From: Fluviicoccus keumensis
GTDB taxonomy: Bacteria > Pseudomonadota > Gammaproteobacteria > Pseudomonadales > Moraxellaceae
Direction: 5' to 3'
DNA length: 64,000 nucleotides
Assembly (NCBI RefSeq): GCF_004217445.1
Contig: NZ_SHKX01000011.1
Location: forward strand, 493,260 to 557,259
Position numbers and translations under genes: made by a program
Part shown: piece by piece, positions 1 to 7,924 of the stretch
How positions within the stretch are numbered: position 1 is the stretch's first letter
How the letters are laid out: each line of letters opens with the position of its first letter
The notes under the pieces: model-generated
The model's database searches: none
What the model was told of the DNA's origin: nothing
The model's input: the letters and a program-made list of their open reading frames with translations, nothing else

Positions 1-865
1 AGGTGGTGGCGGCCTTGCCGGTGCCCAGCCAGACATAGCGGTTGGGCAAGGCGGGGCCGTCGGTCAGCGTCGCCACTTCCGAAAGGTAGACGGGCTTGCC
101 GTCGGTGACGCCCACCACCAGGCTTTCCACGTCCTCGCGGCTGCGCAGGAAGTCGTTGGCCTGCACCACGGTGAGGGTGTTGTTGCTGACCAGTTGGCCC
201 CCGGGCAGGGCGACCTGGCTGCGGCGCAGCAGGTCGGCCACTTCCAGCGCGCTGAGGTTGGCGGCGCGCAGGCGTTCCGGGTCCAGTTCGATGCGCAGCT
301 CGCGGCCGGGACCGCCGATCGTTGTCACTTCACGGGTGCCGGGCACGCGTTTCAGTTGGGCCTCGGCGGCGTGGGCGATGCGTTCCAGCTCATAACCGGC
401 CAGCGTGTTGTCGGGATTCCACAGCGTCAGGCTGACGATGGGAACATCATCAATGCCCTTGGGTTTCACCAGCGGTTCGCCGACGCCCAGTTCCGGCTTC
501 AGCCAGTCGCGGTTGGCCTGCAGCGTGTCGTGCAGACGCACCAGCGCTTCGGTGCGCGGCACGCCGACCTTGAATTGCAGCGTCATCACCGCCATGCCGG
601 GACGGGAGACGGAATAGACATGCTCCAGCCCCTGGATTTGTGACAGCACCTGTTCGGCGGGCGTGGCCACCAGCGTTTCCACATCCTTTGACGTGGCGCC
701 GGGGAAGGGGATCAGCACGTTCGCCATGGTGACGTTGATCTGCGGTTCTTCCTCGCGCGGGGTGACCATGACGGCAAATGCCCCGAGCAGCACGGCGATC
801 AGCGCCAGCAGCGGGGTCAGGTGCGAGGTCAGGAACTGGCGGGCGATACGACCGGAAATACCCAT
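1..865 (-). CDS. RND efflux pump permease (3' part outside window)
   Basis: Inner-membrane proton-driven efflux permease of the AcrB/MdtB superfamily; only the first 288 residues are inside the window. Translation from 865 begins MGISGRIARQFL, followed by one hydrophobic helix and the PN-type periplasmic porter region, including the family phrase IPFPGATSKDVE. The start is supported by a GAGGAG ribosome site about 9 bases upstream. It follows the adaptor gene by 12 bases, so the two are one operon, and the DUF2892 gene lies further upstream in the same direction. The substrate cannot be read from the sequence. The operator in front of the operon suggests thiol, persulfide or metal stress, which is an inference. 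Confidence 0.9.
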   Translation of the reverse strand, partial: MGISGRIARQFLTSHLTPLLALIAVLLGAFAVMVTPREEEPQINVTMANVLIPFPGATSKDVETLVATPAEQVLSQIQGLEHVYSVSRPGMAVMTLQFKVGVPRTEALVRLHDTLQANRDWLKPELGVGEPLVKPKGIDDVPIVSLTLWNPDNTLAGYELERIAHAAEAQLKRVPGTREVTTIGGPGRELRIELDPERLRAANLSALEVADLLRRSQVALPGGQLVSNNTLTVVQANDFLRSREDVESLVVGVTDGKPVYLSEVATLTDGPALPNRYVWLGTGKAATT

Positions 866-877
866 GGGTCAGTCTCC

Positions 878-1882
878 TCAGGGCTTCAGGGTAGCGGCAA
901 CGGGATCCAAGGCGACCTGCTCGCCTTCCTTCACCCCGGCCAGCACTTCCACCAGACCGCCGGGCAGGCTTTGACCGGCGCGGATCTGGCGCAGTTGCGG
1001 GGTCTTGCCGGACGGCACGACATAGACGGCGGTGAGTTCGGAACGGCGCAGCACGGCGGCGGCGGGCACCACCAGTCGGCGCGCGGTGCCGGTGACGAAG
1101 TGGGCGCGGGCGAACTGGCCGGGAATCAGGTTGGCGGTATCGGCGGGCAGCATCACCCGCACTTCGGTGGTATGGCTGCGCGGATCGGCGGAAGGCAGCA
1201 CGATCAAGCTGCGCGCCGCCTGCCAGTTCGGCAGGCCGGGGATTTCCACATAGGCCTTCGCGCCGCGACGCACGGCGTCAATCTGGGTTTGCGGAATCTG
1301 GGCGGTGACCCGCAACTGCGAGGGATCGTAGCCGGTGGCCAGCGGCGTGCCGGGTGCTGCCATTTCCCCCAGTTCCACATGCAGCGCCGACATGACGCCG
1401 GAATAGGGCGCGATGACATTGGTGAAGCTGCGTGCGGTGGTGCTTTGGCCCAGATTGGCCTTCAGGGTGTTGACCTGCGCCTGCGCCGACTTGAAGTCGG
1501 CTTCGGCCTTGTCCACCTGCGCCTGGCTGACGTATTTCTGCGCCAGCAGGTCGCGCACGCGCTCGTACTGCTTGCGGGCGTTGTCCATCTGCACCTGCGC
1601 CTCGTTCAGGCGCGCCTGCATGCCCGCGACATCCTGATTGGCGGTGGCGGGGTCGATGCGCATGATCACCTGCCCCTGCTGCACGCGGTCACCGGCGCGG
1701 AAGTTGATCGCGACGATGCGGCCCGAAGTCTGGGCGCTGACCGTGGACTGGCGCTCGGCCTCGGCCACGCCGAGGCTGCTCCAGGTGGCTTCGACATTGC
1801 GGTATTCCACCGGCGCCGTGGCGACGGGAGCGGCTTGCGCCAGCAGCGGCAGGGCCAGCAGGGCGAGGGGCAGGTGTTTCAT
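878..1882 (-). CDS. RND periplasmic adaptor (membrane fusion protein)
   Basis: A 334-aa HlyD/AcrA-type adaptor that links the RND permease to an outer-membrane channel. The N terminus (MKHLPLALLALPLLAQAAP) is a signal peptide. A lipoyl half-motif (GRIVAINFRAGDRVQQGQ) follows, then an alpha-hairpin rich in Gln, Ala and Lys around residues 75-145, a second lipoyl half (YSGVMSALHVELGEM), and a C-terminal beta-barrel. The length is normal for the family. It ends 12 bases before the pump gene and is presumably co-transcribed with it. No outer-membrane factor gene is visible, so a shared TolC-like protein would be needed. Confidence 0.92.
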   Translation of the reverse strand: MKHLPLALLALPLLAQAAPVATAPVEYRNVEATWSSLGVAEAERQSTVSAQTSGRIVAINFRAGDRVQQGQVIMRIDPATANQDVAGMQARLNEAQVQMDNARKQYERVRDLLAQKYVSQAQVDKAEADFKSAQAQVNTLKANLGQSTTARSFTNVIAPYSGVMSALHVELGEMAAPGTPLATGYDPSQLRVTAQIPQTQIDAVRRGAKAYVEIPGLPNWQAARSLIVLPSADPRSHTTEVRVMLPADTANLIPGQFARAHFVTGTARRLVVPAAAVLRRSELTAVYVVPSGKTPQLRQIRAGQSLPGGLVEVLAGVKEGEQVALDPVAATLKP

Positions 1883-1903
1883 GTGCGACTCCTGTTGTTC
1901 TGG

Positions 1904-2035
1904 TTCCCTCTCCCAAGGGGGAGAGGGCTAGGGAGAGGGGGGATGGACAGTGGTCTGAACATGTATTTTCAAGCGGCCACCGCCGAACCCTCTCCCGACG
2001 CTACGCGCCACCCTCTCCCGGGCCTCGGGAGAGGG
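1904..2035. repeat. REP-like CCCTCTCCC/GGGAGAGGG palindromic cluster
   Basis: CCCTCTCCC occurs at 1906-1914, 1988-1996 and 2011-2019. The complementary GGGAGAGGG runs at 1919-1927, 1931-1939 and 2027-2035. The 2011-2035 pair forms a tight hairpin, as does the 1906-1927 pair. The cluster fills the gap between the DUF2892 gene and the adaptor gene. This is the usual look of intergenic REP-type repeats, which can attenuate transcription or stabilise mRNA. No transposase is nearby. Confidence 0.6.
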
Positions 2036-2042
2036 AGATTCA

Positions 2043-2249
2043 TCAGCTAACCGGGCATTCCTTCTTGAAACCCAGCTTACCCAAAAACCAGACCATCGGA
2101 CACCAGCCGGTAAAGCCTGACTGGAACAGGTTGAGGCCGACAAAGGCGGTGAACAGGAACCAGGCCGGATTGACGAAGTAACCCAGCGCGACGCTGAGCA
2201 TGACAAAGAAACCGGCGACGATGCGGAGGCCTGCATTGATGGTCATCAT
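2043..2249 (-). CDS. DUF2892 (YgaP-like) small membrane protein
   Basis: A 68-aa protein with two hydrophobic segments (residues about 8-28 and 29-48), then a Cys-containing loop (TGWCPM) and a C-terminal KKECPVS tail. This matches the DUF2892 domain found alone or fused to rhodaneses. It is first in the operon with the RND adaptor and pump, 160 bases upstream of the adaptor across the palindromic repeats. DUF2892 proteins are often linked to reactive sulfur or metal stress; the two cysteines and the upstream operator fit that, but no activity can be read from the sequence. Confidence 0.8.
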   Translation of the reverse strand: MMTINAGLRIVAGFFVMLSVALGYFVNPAWFLFTAFVGLNLFQSGFTGWCPMVWFLGKLGFKKECPVS

Positions 2250-2283
2250 GATGGTGTTCCTCGATGGGGTTGCGATAGTGCTA

Positions 2284-2311
2284 ATACTATACCCCCATGG
2301 GTATATGTCAA
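2284..2311 (-). promoter_or_regulatory. Promoter with CsoR/CstR-type operator for the DUF2892-RND operon
   Basis: On the minus strand a perfect -35 TTGACA (2306-2311) is followed after 16 bases by TAGTAT (2284-2289). The spacer holds a perfect inverted repeat, ATACCC-CCAT-GGGTAT at 2289-2304. This closely resembles the G/C-tract palindromes bound by CsoR/CstR/FrmR-family repressors. Lying between -35 and -10, a bound repressor would block transcription. The regulator gene is not in the window. Confidence 0.6.
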
Positions 2312-2380
2312 GGGTTGAATGCCATGCTTCGGTACAGGCGAAAGGGTAGAATCGCCGGGTTGATCAGACAAAGTTTTCCC

Positions 2381-2881
2381 ATGCCGACCCTGAAACCCCT
2401 GACCCTCGATGATCTGGAAGCGGTGCTGGCCATCCAGTCCGCCTGCTATGAGCCGTTTTTTCATGAATCCGTCGCCGCCTTCCGCGCCATGCTGACGGCG
2501 AGTCCCGACACGCACTGGCTTTGCCGCCGCGAAGGCAAGCCTCTTGGCTATCTGGTCACCTTGCCGGTGGCGGAAGGCAAGCTGCCTGTGCTGGATGCGG
2601 CTGCCGTTGCAACGGTGGATACACCGGAATGGCTGTACGTGCATGATCTGGCTGTTCTGGCCGAAGCGCGCTCGCTGGGGCTGGGCAGGCGCTTCATGGC
2701 GGAAGCGGAACGGGTGGCTCGTGAAAAAGGGCTGCGCGGGTTGGCGCTGGTGGCGGTGCAGGGGGCGGAAGGGTATTGGGCGAAGGCGGGGTTTCGTGCG
2801 AAATTGGAAGTTTCACCCGCGCTGGCGGGGAAATTGGCCAGTTTCGGGGAAGGGGCGGTGTACATGGAGAAGGCGTGCTAG
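2381..2881 (+). CDS. GNAT-family N-acetyltransferase
   Basis: A 166-aa acetyl-CoA-dependent acyltransferase fold. The start at 2381 (MPTLKPLTLDDLEAVL) is preferred over in-frame upstream starts because those would overlap the divergent promoter/operator and give a non-GNAT tail. The core shows the strand-4 segment EWLYVHDLAVL, the acetyl-CoA loop ARSLGLGRRFM (a Q/RxxGxG/A variant), and the C-terminal segment AEGYWAKAGF. The substrate is unknown. It is divergent from the DUF2892 operon. There is no strong ribosome site before 2381, so the exact start is uncertain. Confidence 0.82.
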   Translation: MPTLKPLTLDDLEAVLAIQSACYEPFFHESVAAFRAMLTASPDTHWLCRREGKPLGYLVTLPVAEGKLPVLDAAAVATVDTPEWLYVHDLAVLAEARSLGLGRRFMAEAERVAREKGLRGLALVAVQGAEGYWAKAGFRAKLEVSPALAGKLASFGEGAVYMEKAC

Positions 2882-2909
2882 GAACGGCTCGCCAGCCGCT
2901 CCCGATTGA

Positions 2910-4461
2910 TCACTCCATGGCCACGGCTGCGGCCTCGCTGCCGGTTTGTGCCGGTTTCTTAAGCAGCAGCACCATCGGCAGCGCCGCCAGCGTAATCCAC
3001 ATCATCAACCGGAAATCCTGCAGGTACGCCAGCGTGGCGGCTTGCCGGTTGATTTCCTGATTGATGGCTGTCAGTCCTTCCGGGGTGCTCAGGTTATAGA
3101 CACCGGCCTGCACCGCCTGCGCCAGCGCCAGATTGTCGGGGTTGATGGAGGCCGCCAGCGCGGCGTGATTGATCTGCGTGCGTTGCGCCAGATAGGTAAT
3201 CACCACCGAGATGCCGATGCTGCTGCCCAGATTGCGCATCAGGCTGAACAGCGAAGCGCCTTCATTACGGAAGCGCGGGGCCAGCGTGGCGAAGGCGATG
3301 GTGGACAAGGGCACGAAGATGAACCCCAGCCCCAGCCCCTGGGTGATGCCAGTGCGTACGATGTCCCAGCCGCTGATGTCGGTGGTGAAGCGCGTCATTT
3401 CCCACAGTGAGGCGCTGGTCAGCAGCAGTCCGGCGGTAATCAGGTAACGCACATCAATCCGGCCGTTCAGTCGCCCCACCAGAAACATCGCGAACATGGT
3501 GCCGACGCCGCGCGGGGTCAGCAGATAGCCGATATCAATGACCGGATAGCCCATCAGGCTTTGCATGAACGGCGGCAGCAAGGCCATGGTCGCCAGCAAA
3601 ATGATGCCGATGGTGAAAATGAACACCAGCCCGACGTTGAAGTTGCGGTCGCGGAACAACGCCGGTTCCAGAAACGGCTGCCGGGCGGTGAACATGTGCG
3701 CAATGAACAGGTACATCGCCAGACCCGCCACCATCGCCTCAATCACCACTTCCGGACTGGCGAACCAGTCCAGGGATTCCCCCCGGTCGAGCATCATCTG
3801 CAAGGCGGCTACCGCCAGGCTGAGCAGGGCGAAGCCGGGCAGGTCGAAACGGCGGCTGCGGTCGATGGGCGTTTCCTGCACGAAGGTGGCCAGTCCCAGC
3901 CAGGCCAGCAGCCCGAACGGCAGGTTGATGTAGAACACCCAGCGCCAGTTGTAATACTCGGTCAGCCAGCCGCCCAGCGACGGCCCCAGGATCGGCCCGA
4001 CCATCACCCCCACGCCCCACATCGCCATCGCGGAGCCGTGCTGTTCCTTGGGATAGGTATCCAGCAGCACCGCTTGCGACAGCGGCACCAGACAGGCGCC
4101 AAACACGCCCTGCATCAACCGGAACAGCACGATTTGCGGCAGGCTTTGCGCCGCGCCGCGCCGCGCCGCACAGCATGGAGGCCAGGGTGAAGCCGATGAC
4201 GGCGGTGATGAAGACGCGCTTGCGGCCGAAGCGGGCGGTGAGAAAACCGGTCAACGGCATGAAAATCGCCGCCGCGACGATATAGGAAGTCAGCACCCAG
4301 GAAATCTGGTCCTGGGTGGCGCTCATGCTGCCCTGCATGTGCGGCAGCGCAACGTTGGCGATAGTGGTGTCCAGCGCCTGCATGATGGTCGCCAGCATCA
4401 CCGACAGCGCCACCAGACCGCGCCGGGGCGCGGTGGCAGGACTGGCGATAGAAGATGTCAT
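2910..4461 (-). pseudogene. emrB: DHA2-family drug transporter (EmrB-like), frameshifted by a pentanucleotide repeat
   Basis: A proton-antiport multidrug MFS permease with 14 predicted helices, partner of the adjacent EmrA. The N-terminal frame (from 4461, MTSSIASPATAP) gives helices 1-3, including LDTTIANVALP and the motif-A-like GFLTARFGRKRVF. It leaves frame at four copies of GGCGC (minus strand). The rest continues from about 4130 (LFRLMQGVFGAC) to 2910. With two or five copies the reading frame is continuous (513 or 518 aa, normal for the family, joining CGAAQSLPQIVLFRL). As read it is interrupted. This could be a reversible slippage switch, a fixed mutation or an assembly error. It starts 15 bases after emrA. 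Confidence 0.8.
4148..4167. repeat. (GCGCC)x4 pentanucleotide tandem repeat inside emrB
   Basis: Four perfect, uninterrupted GCGCC units on the plus strand (GGCGC on the coding strand). They lie exactly where the two emrB frames fail to join. A copy number of 2 modulo 3 restores the frame; four does not. Confidence 0.85.
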
Positions 4462-4476
4462 GACGGAAGCTCCGGA

Positions 4477-5544
4477 TTACAGACCCGGCAAATGCCGTTG
4501 ATGCCCGGTGTCGATCTCCACGATCGCGCTCAACCCGGCCCGCAAGGGCGGGCTATCCTTCGACTCATTCAGCCGGATGCGCACCGGCACCCGTTGCACC
4601 ACCTTCACCCAGTTGCCGGTGGCGTTTTGCGCCGGAATCACCGACAGCTCCGAGCCGGTGGTGGGGCTGAGGCTGTCCACTTCGCCGGTCCACTGACGGC
4701 CCGGATAGGTGTCGATCCTCACCGTCACCGGCTGGCCGGGGTGTACATAAGTCAGGTCGTTTTCGGGAAAGTTCGCTTCAACCCAGGGCGCGCCGTTCAC
4801 GACCAGCGACATGCTGCTGGCCCCGGCCTCCACGAACTGCCCGACCTTGGGCGGCTTGCCGACCGCGCCCGGCATGGTGGCCCGTACTTCGGTCCAGTCA
4901 AGCTCCAGCCGGGCCTGCTCCAGATCCGCCAGCGCCGCCTGATAGGCGGGCAACTGTTCCACCGGGGCATTGACGTTGCCGCCCAACAGGGCGGCCAGCC
5001 GTTGCAGGTCGGCCTGCTGCACGCCGGTTTCCCGAGCGGCGACTTCAGCATTCTGCTCAGCCTGATCCACTTGGGACGGGGACACATATTGCTGGGCCAG
5101 CAGGTTGTTCATGCGCTGCTGTTCCTTGCGCGCAAAGGTCACGCGGGTCTGCGCCAGCCGGATTTCCGCTTCCTTCTCGCGGTAGGCGGCCTGCTGCGCG
5201 GCCAGATCGGCGCGCACCTGCGCTAACCTCGCCTCGGCGCGCATGACCGCCACCCGGAACGGTCCCGGGTCCAGCCGGTAGAGGGGTTGGCCGATAGCCA
5301 CGGTCTGGTTTTCGCTGACCAGCACTTCCCGCACCATGCCGGAAACGCGGCCGCTGACCGGGACTTTCGTGGCCTTGACGTAGGCGTTCTCGGTTTCGAC
5401 GTAGCGACCGCCATGCAGGTAGACCATGGTCGAGGCAGTCAGGATGGCGGCGGGAACAGCGAACAGCAGCAGGAACCGCCTGGGGTTGCGGGTGGGAGCC
5501 GTAAGGGTACTGTCGGACTCCGGATTGGAAGCGGCGAGACTCAT
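4477..5544 (-). CDS. emrA: EmrA-type HlyD family adaptor
   Basis: A 355-aa membrane fusion protein that spans the periplasm for the EmrB-type pump. It has a cytoplasmic N-tail, a single membrane anchor (residues about 25-43, FLLLFAVPAAILTASTMVY), a lipoyl domain (VPVSGRVSGMVREVLV), a long alpha-hairpin (about 95-215) and a beta-barrel (WVEANFPENDLTYV). It is second in the marR-emrA-emrB operon. Length and layout are typical of EmrA/VceA. Confidence 0.9.
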   Translation of the reverse strand: MSLAASNPESDSTLTAPTRNPRRFLLLFAVPAAILTASTMVYLHGGRYVETENAYVKATKVPVSGRVSGMVREVLVSENQTVAIGQPLYRLDPGPFRVAVMRAEARLAQVRADLAAQQAAYREKEAEIRLAQTRVTFARKEQQRMNNLLAQQYVSPSQVDQAEQNAEVAARETGVQQADLQRLAALLGGNVNAPVEQLPAYQAALADLEQARLELDWTEVRATMPGAVGKPPKVGQFVEAGASSMSLVVNGAPWVEANFPENDLTYVHPGQPVTVRIDTYPGRQWTGEVDSLSPTTGSELSVIPAQNATGNWVKVVQRVPVRIRLNESKDSPPLRAGLSAIVEIDTGHQRHLPGL

Positions 5545-5568
5545 AATGGGCGACTCCGTAAAAAGCGC

Positions 5569-5997
5569 CTAGCGCGCGGACAGGTTGTCGCGCATCGTGC
5601 GCAGGGCATGGATCAAGGCATCCGCCTGATCGGGGTTCAGGTTGTTCAGGGCATCCGCCCGAATGGCGGCGGCCACGTTCTCGATGATGGCGATTTGCGG
5701 AGCGGCGGCCGGTGTCAGGAAAATGCGGTAGGCGCGGCGGTCATCGGGATCGGAACGTCGCTCCACCAGACCGTCGGCGGACAACTGGTCAATCAGGCGC
5801 GCGAGGGTGATCGGTTGTACTTCCAGCAGATCGGCCAGATCAATCTGGCGCACGCCTTCGTTCCGCGCCACAAAGATCAGGGCGCGTGCCTGGGCCATGG
5901 TCAGGTTGCTACCTTCCAGGCGCTGGCCGAAGCTGCGGCGCATCAGGCGGGCCACGTCGGAAATCAGGAAGCCCAGGCTGTCAGTGGGAGTAGGCAT
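5569..5997 (-). CDS. MarR-family repressor of the emrAB operon
   Basis: A 142-aa winged-helix dimeric repressor. The recognition region reads RQIDLADLLEVQPITLARLIDQL, followed by the wing DGLVERRSDPDDRRAY with the family's DxRxxxxxLT-like segment. It is the first gene of the marR-emrA-emrB operon, 24 bases before emrA, which implies autoregulation with derepression by pump substrates. An inverted repeat lies just upstream over the promoter. It is clearly paralogous to the next gene on its left-hand side of transcription (6152-6580), with the same length and the same N-terminal GFLISDVARL. Confidence 0.9.
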   Translation of the reverse strand: MPTPTDSLGFLISDVARLMRRSFGQRLEGSNLTMAQARALIFVARNEGVRQIDLADLLEVQPITLARLIDQLSADGLVERRSDPDDRRAYRIFLTPAAAPQIAIIENVAAAIRADALNNLNPDQADALIHALRTMRDNLSAR

Positions 5998-6012
5998 GGG
6001 TAGCTCATAACT

Positions 6013-6055
6013 AGTAAGTAATGCTTACTATGTGCCTAGAATACTAGTTGGTCAA
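6013..6055 (-). promoter_or_regulatory. Promoter and MarR operator for marR-emrAB
   Basis: On the minus strand -35 TTGACC (6050-6055) and, 17 bases on, -10 CATAGT (6027-6032). The inverted repeat AGTAAG-N5-CTTACT (6013-6029) overlaps the -10 and start region, a natural repressor site. ACTAGT at 6010-6015 and 6043-6048 flanks it. The -10 match is only moderate. Confidence 0.5.
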
Positions 6056-6151
6056 TATTTGGCAATGGAAAGGTATTCAGTGAGGGTGCGGTTTACAGAG
6101 GGAGGGAACTGGATTTGCTCCGGTAAGGTGTTTACCGGAGCGGGGTTGGAA

Positions 6152-6580
6152 TCAGGTGGCGGACAGGATGCTCTGGACGGTGCGGAGCGCCTTGACCATG
6201 GCGGCAGCCTGTTCCGGATCGAGTCCACGGAGCACATCGCCACGGATGGCGTCTGCAGCGGATTCGATGGTGGCCAGTTGCGGAGCCGAGGCAGCCGTGA
6301 GGTAAAGACCCCAGGCATGGAGGTTACCCGGCTCTTGCCGGCGTTCGACAAGGCCGTCGACAGACAGCTGGTCAACGATCCGCGCCAGCGTTACGGGGGC
6401 TAATTCCATGAGTTCAGCCAGTTTTGACTGGGTGATTCCCGGATGACGGGCCGCAAATGTCAGGACACGCGCTTGGGTGGTGTTCAGGCCGCCGCTTTCA
6501 AGGCGGCGGGCGAGGCTGCGGCGGAGCAGGCGGGCGACATCGGAAATCAGGAAACCGGGGCTTTCTTGGGAGAGATGCAT
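6152..6580 (-). CDS. Second MarR-family regulator (paralogue)
   Basis: A 142-aa winged-helix regulator, very similar in layout to the adjacent MarR (shared GFLISDVARL start, LTLARLIDQL/VTLARIVDQL helix, DGLVERR wing). The wing differs: the DPDDRRAY of the first copy is EPGNLHAWG here, so the DNA-contacting Asp/Arg pair of MarR wings is lost. It may therefore bind weakly, act as a heterodimer partner, or have another operator. It lies 154 bases upstream of the emr promoter and is transcribed in the same direction. Confidence 0.85.
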   Translation of the reverse strand: MHLSQESPGFLISDVARLLRRSLARRLESGGLNTTQARVLTFAARHPGITQSKLAELMELAPVTLARIVDQLSVDGLVERRQEPGNLHAWGLYLTAASAPQLATIESAADAIRGDVLRGLDPEQAAAMVKALRTVQSILSAT

Positions 6581-6794
6581 GGACGTCTCGGTAGTGCTAA
6601 AGCTGTCTTTGCCGTGGGTGGAGGCAGCCTGATGACCACCAACCGTTAATGCTCGAACGAGCTGGTATTGGCTGAGCCGGGGCAGAGGTCGGCAGTCATT
6701 TCAGGCGGCATGATTATCCGACAAATCAAGAGGACAATACCGGGACGGATTTCGCAAAACAAAAAAGGCCAGCTTACGCTGACCTTTTTTGATA
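6581..6794. other. Non-coding stretch left of the island, with the original tRNA terminator
   Basis: I see no credible gene. The upstream region of the second marR comes first, followed by the former downstream flank of the tRNA-Met gene. Taken with 6795-7255, this gene-poor stretch holds a terminator, the left attachment site and one copy of a repeat that flanks the AbiE pair. Confidence 0.6.
6761..6790 (-). terminator. Rho-independent terminator, originally that of tRNA-Met
   Basis: Read on the minus strand: a run of A, a GGTCAGC/GCTGGCC stem with a 4-base loop, then T6. It lies just outside the left attachment site, facing the direction of the tRNA-Met gene. Excision of the island would place it about 20 bases after the tRNA 3' end. 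Confidence 0.7.
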
Positions 6795-6812
6795 AATCTG
6801 GTGGCTATGACG
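6795..6812. repeat. attL: attL: left copy of the 18-bp attachment repeat
   Basis: AATCTGGTGGCTATGACG, identical to the right copy. It contains the last 14 bases of the tRNA-Met gene in reverse orientation. The match stops on both sides (A/G before, T/G after). Confidence 0.88.
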
Positions 6813-7033
6813 TCTATCAAATTGTTTCGTAAGTACATGAAAAATAAAAATAATAATTTCTTACAATTCAGTGTTACTGCCAAAGTTACCGACATTGAAT
6901 TTCGAGCCTTTTGATGGCCAAGCCTCAACAAGCCAAGTCCTCAGTTCGACTCCCGAAACGAGAGTTGAATTATAAAGGAAATTGCCATGCTGGACATCGC
7001 GACTGCGGCTGCGAGGCAGGATTAGAGTCAAAT

Positions 7034-7107
7034 TTGATGGCAGGGGGCTTTATCCATTTGACATGACAGACGTTGGCGACTGTACAGAAGAAAAGCCCCC
7101 GACGTAC
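7034..7107. repeat. AbiE-flanking imperfect repeat, copy 1
   Basis: Starts TTGATGGCAGGGGG and ends around GCCCCCGACGTAC, with inverted GGGGGCTTT/AAAGCCCCC ends inside. A related segment lies at 8927-8997 beyond the toxin gene. Confidence 0.45.
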
Positions 7108-7255
7108 ACTTTTAGGCGAGAGCAGACCCACGGCTTCGGGATGAACGGAAAAGGGTGAAACGCAGCCAGTAGCTGTACAGTGCTTGATCAGTGAAGTTGC
7201 CGCTCATGGGGTTAGCTTTGTTCTGGCATTTGTAACTGCGGTGGCGGAGGAGATC

Positions 7256-7924
7256 ATGACCAGCTATGATTTGCATGAAACCTCAATGAAGTATCATGCA
7301 ATGGAAACCGCCGTCGCCCCCTTCTCAAGCTCATCGCCACGAGCCAGGCAGAATGCCGTGGATCAGGTTGCGAGGATGCTGCACGCCGGTAAGGTCTACC
7401 GTCGGGAAGATTTGGCTCGGGTTTCCAAAGCGGTAGACAGGCACATGGGTGAGCTGGTTGCCGTTGGTGCGTTGAAGCGCCTGGCGCAAGGGCTTTACTA
7501 CGCACCGAAGCGATCTGTATTTGGCGTCTTGCCCCCGGACGATCATGAGTTGGTTGCCGCCTTCCTGCGTGATGAAGACTTTCTGGTTTTTTCCCCGTCA
7601 ATGTACAACACGCTGGGTTTGGGTACCTCACAGCTTTATAACAAGACCCTTGTCTACAACCATAAGCGGCACGGGCGCTTTACATTTGGAAATCGCCAAT
7701 TTGATTTTCGGGTGAAGCCCCGTTTTCCCAGGCGACTCACGCCTGAGTTCCTGTTTGTCGATGCACTCAACAATCTGGACGAATTGGCAGAAGACAAGCA
7801 TCAGGTGCTACAGATGGCGGAACGTAAGCTTTCGACGTTTGATCCGACCGAGTTAAGGCGCGCCGTATTGGATTACGCTTCCGTTGCCACTCAAAAGCGT
7901 TTCAAACGGTGGCTCAATGTCTGA
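7256..7924 (+). CDS. abiEi: AbiEi-type antitoxin
   Basis: A 222-aa antitoxin of the AbiE (type IV) family. It represses its own promoter through an N-terminal winged helix and counters the nucleotidyltransferase toxin through its C-terminal part. The start at 7256 is chosen because GGCGGAGGAG lies directly upstream; an in-frame start at 7184 lacks a site. The N-terminal region (MLHAGKVYRREDLARVSKAVDRHMGEL, quoted here in part) fits an HTH, with the wing AQGLYYAPK. The C-terminal part shows FLFVDALNNLDEL and ends QKRFKRWLNV. It overlaps the toxin start by 8 bases (ATGTCTGA), implying translational coupling. Confidence 0.85.
   Translation: MTSYDLHETSMKYHAMETAVAPFSSSSPRARQNAVDQVARMLHAGKVYRREDLARVSKAVDRHMGELVAVGALKRLAQGLYYAPKRSVFGVLPPDDHELVAAFLRDEDFLVFSPSMYNTLGLGTSQLYNKTLVYNHKRHGRFTFGNRQFDFRVKPRFPRRLTPEFLFVDALNNLDELAEDKHQVLQMAERKLSTFDPTELRRAVLDYASVATQKRFKRWLNV

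Noticed and set aside
821..2050. 409-aa plus-strand open frame over the RND adaptor
   Set aside because: Antisense shadow of a GC-rich gene; low-complexity Gly/His/Arg content and no domain, while the minus strand encodes a clear adaptor.
6701..6931. 76-aa minus-strand open frame across attL
   Set aside because: Crosses the terminator and the attachment junction; created by the insertion and not a gene.
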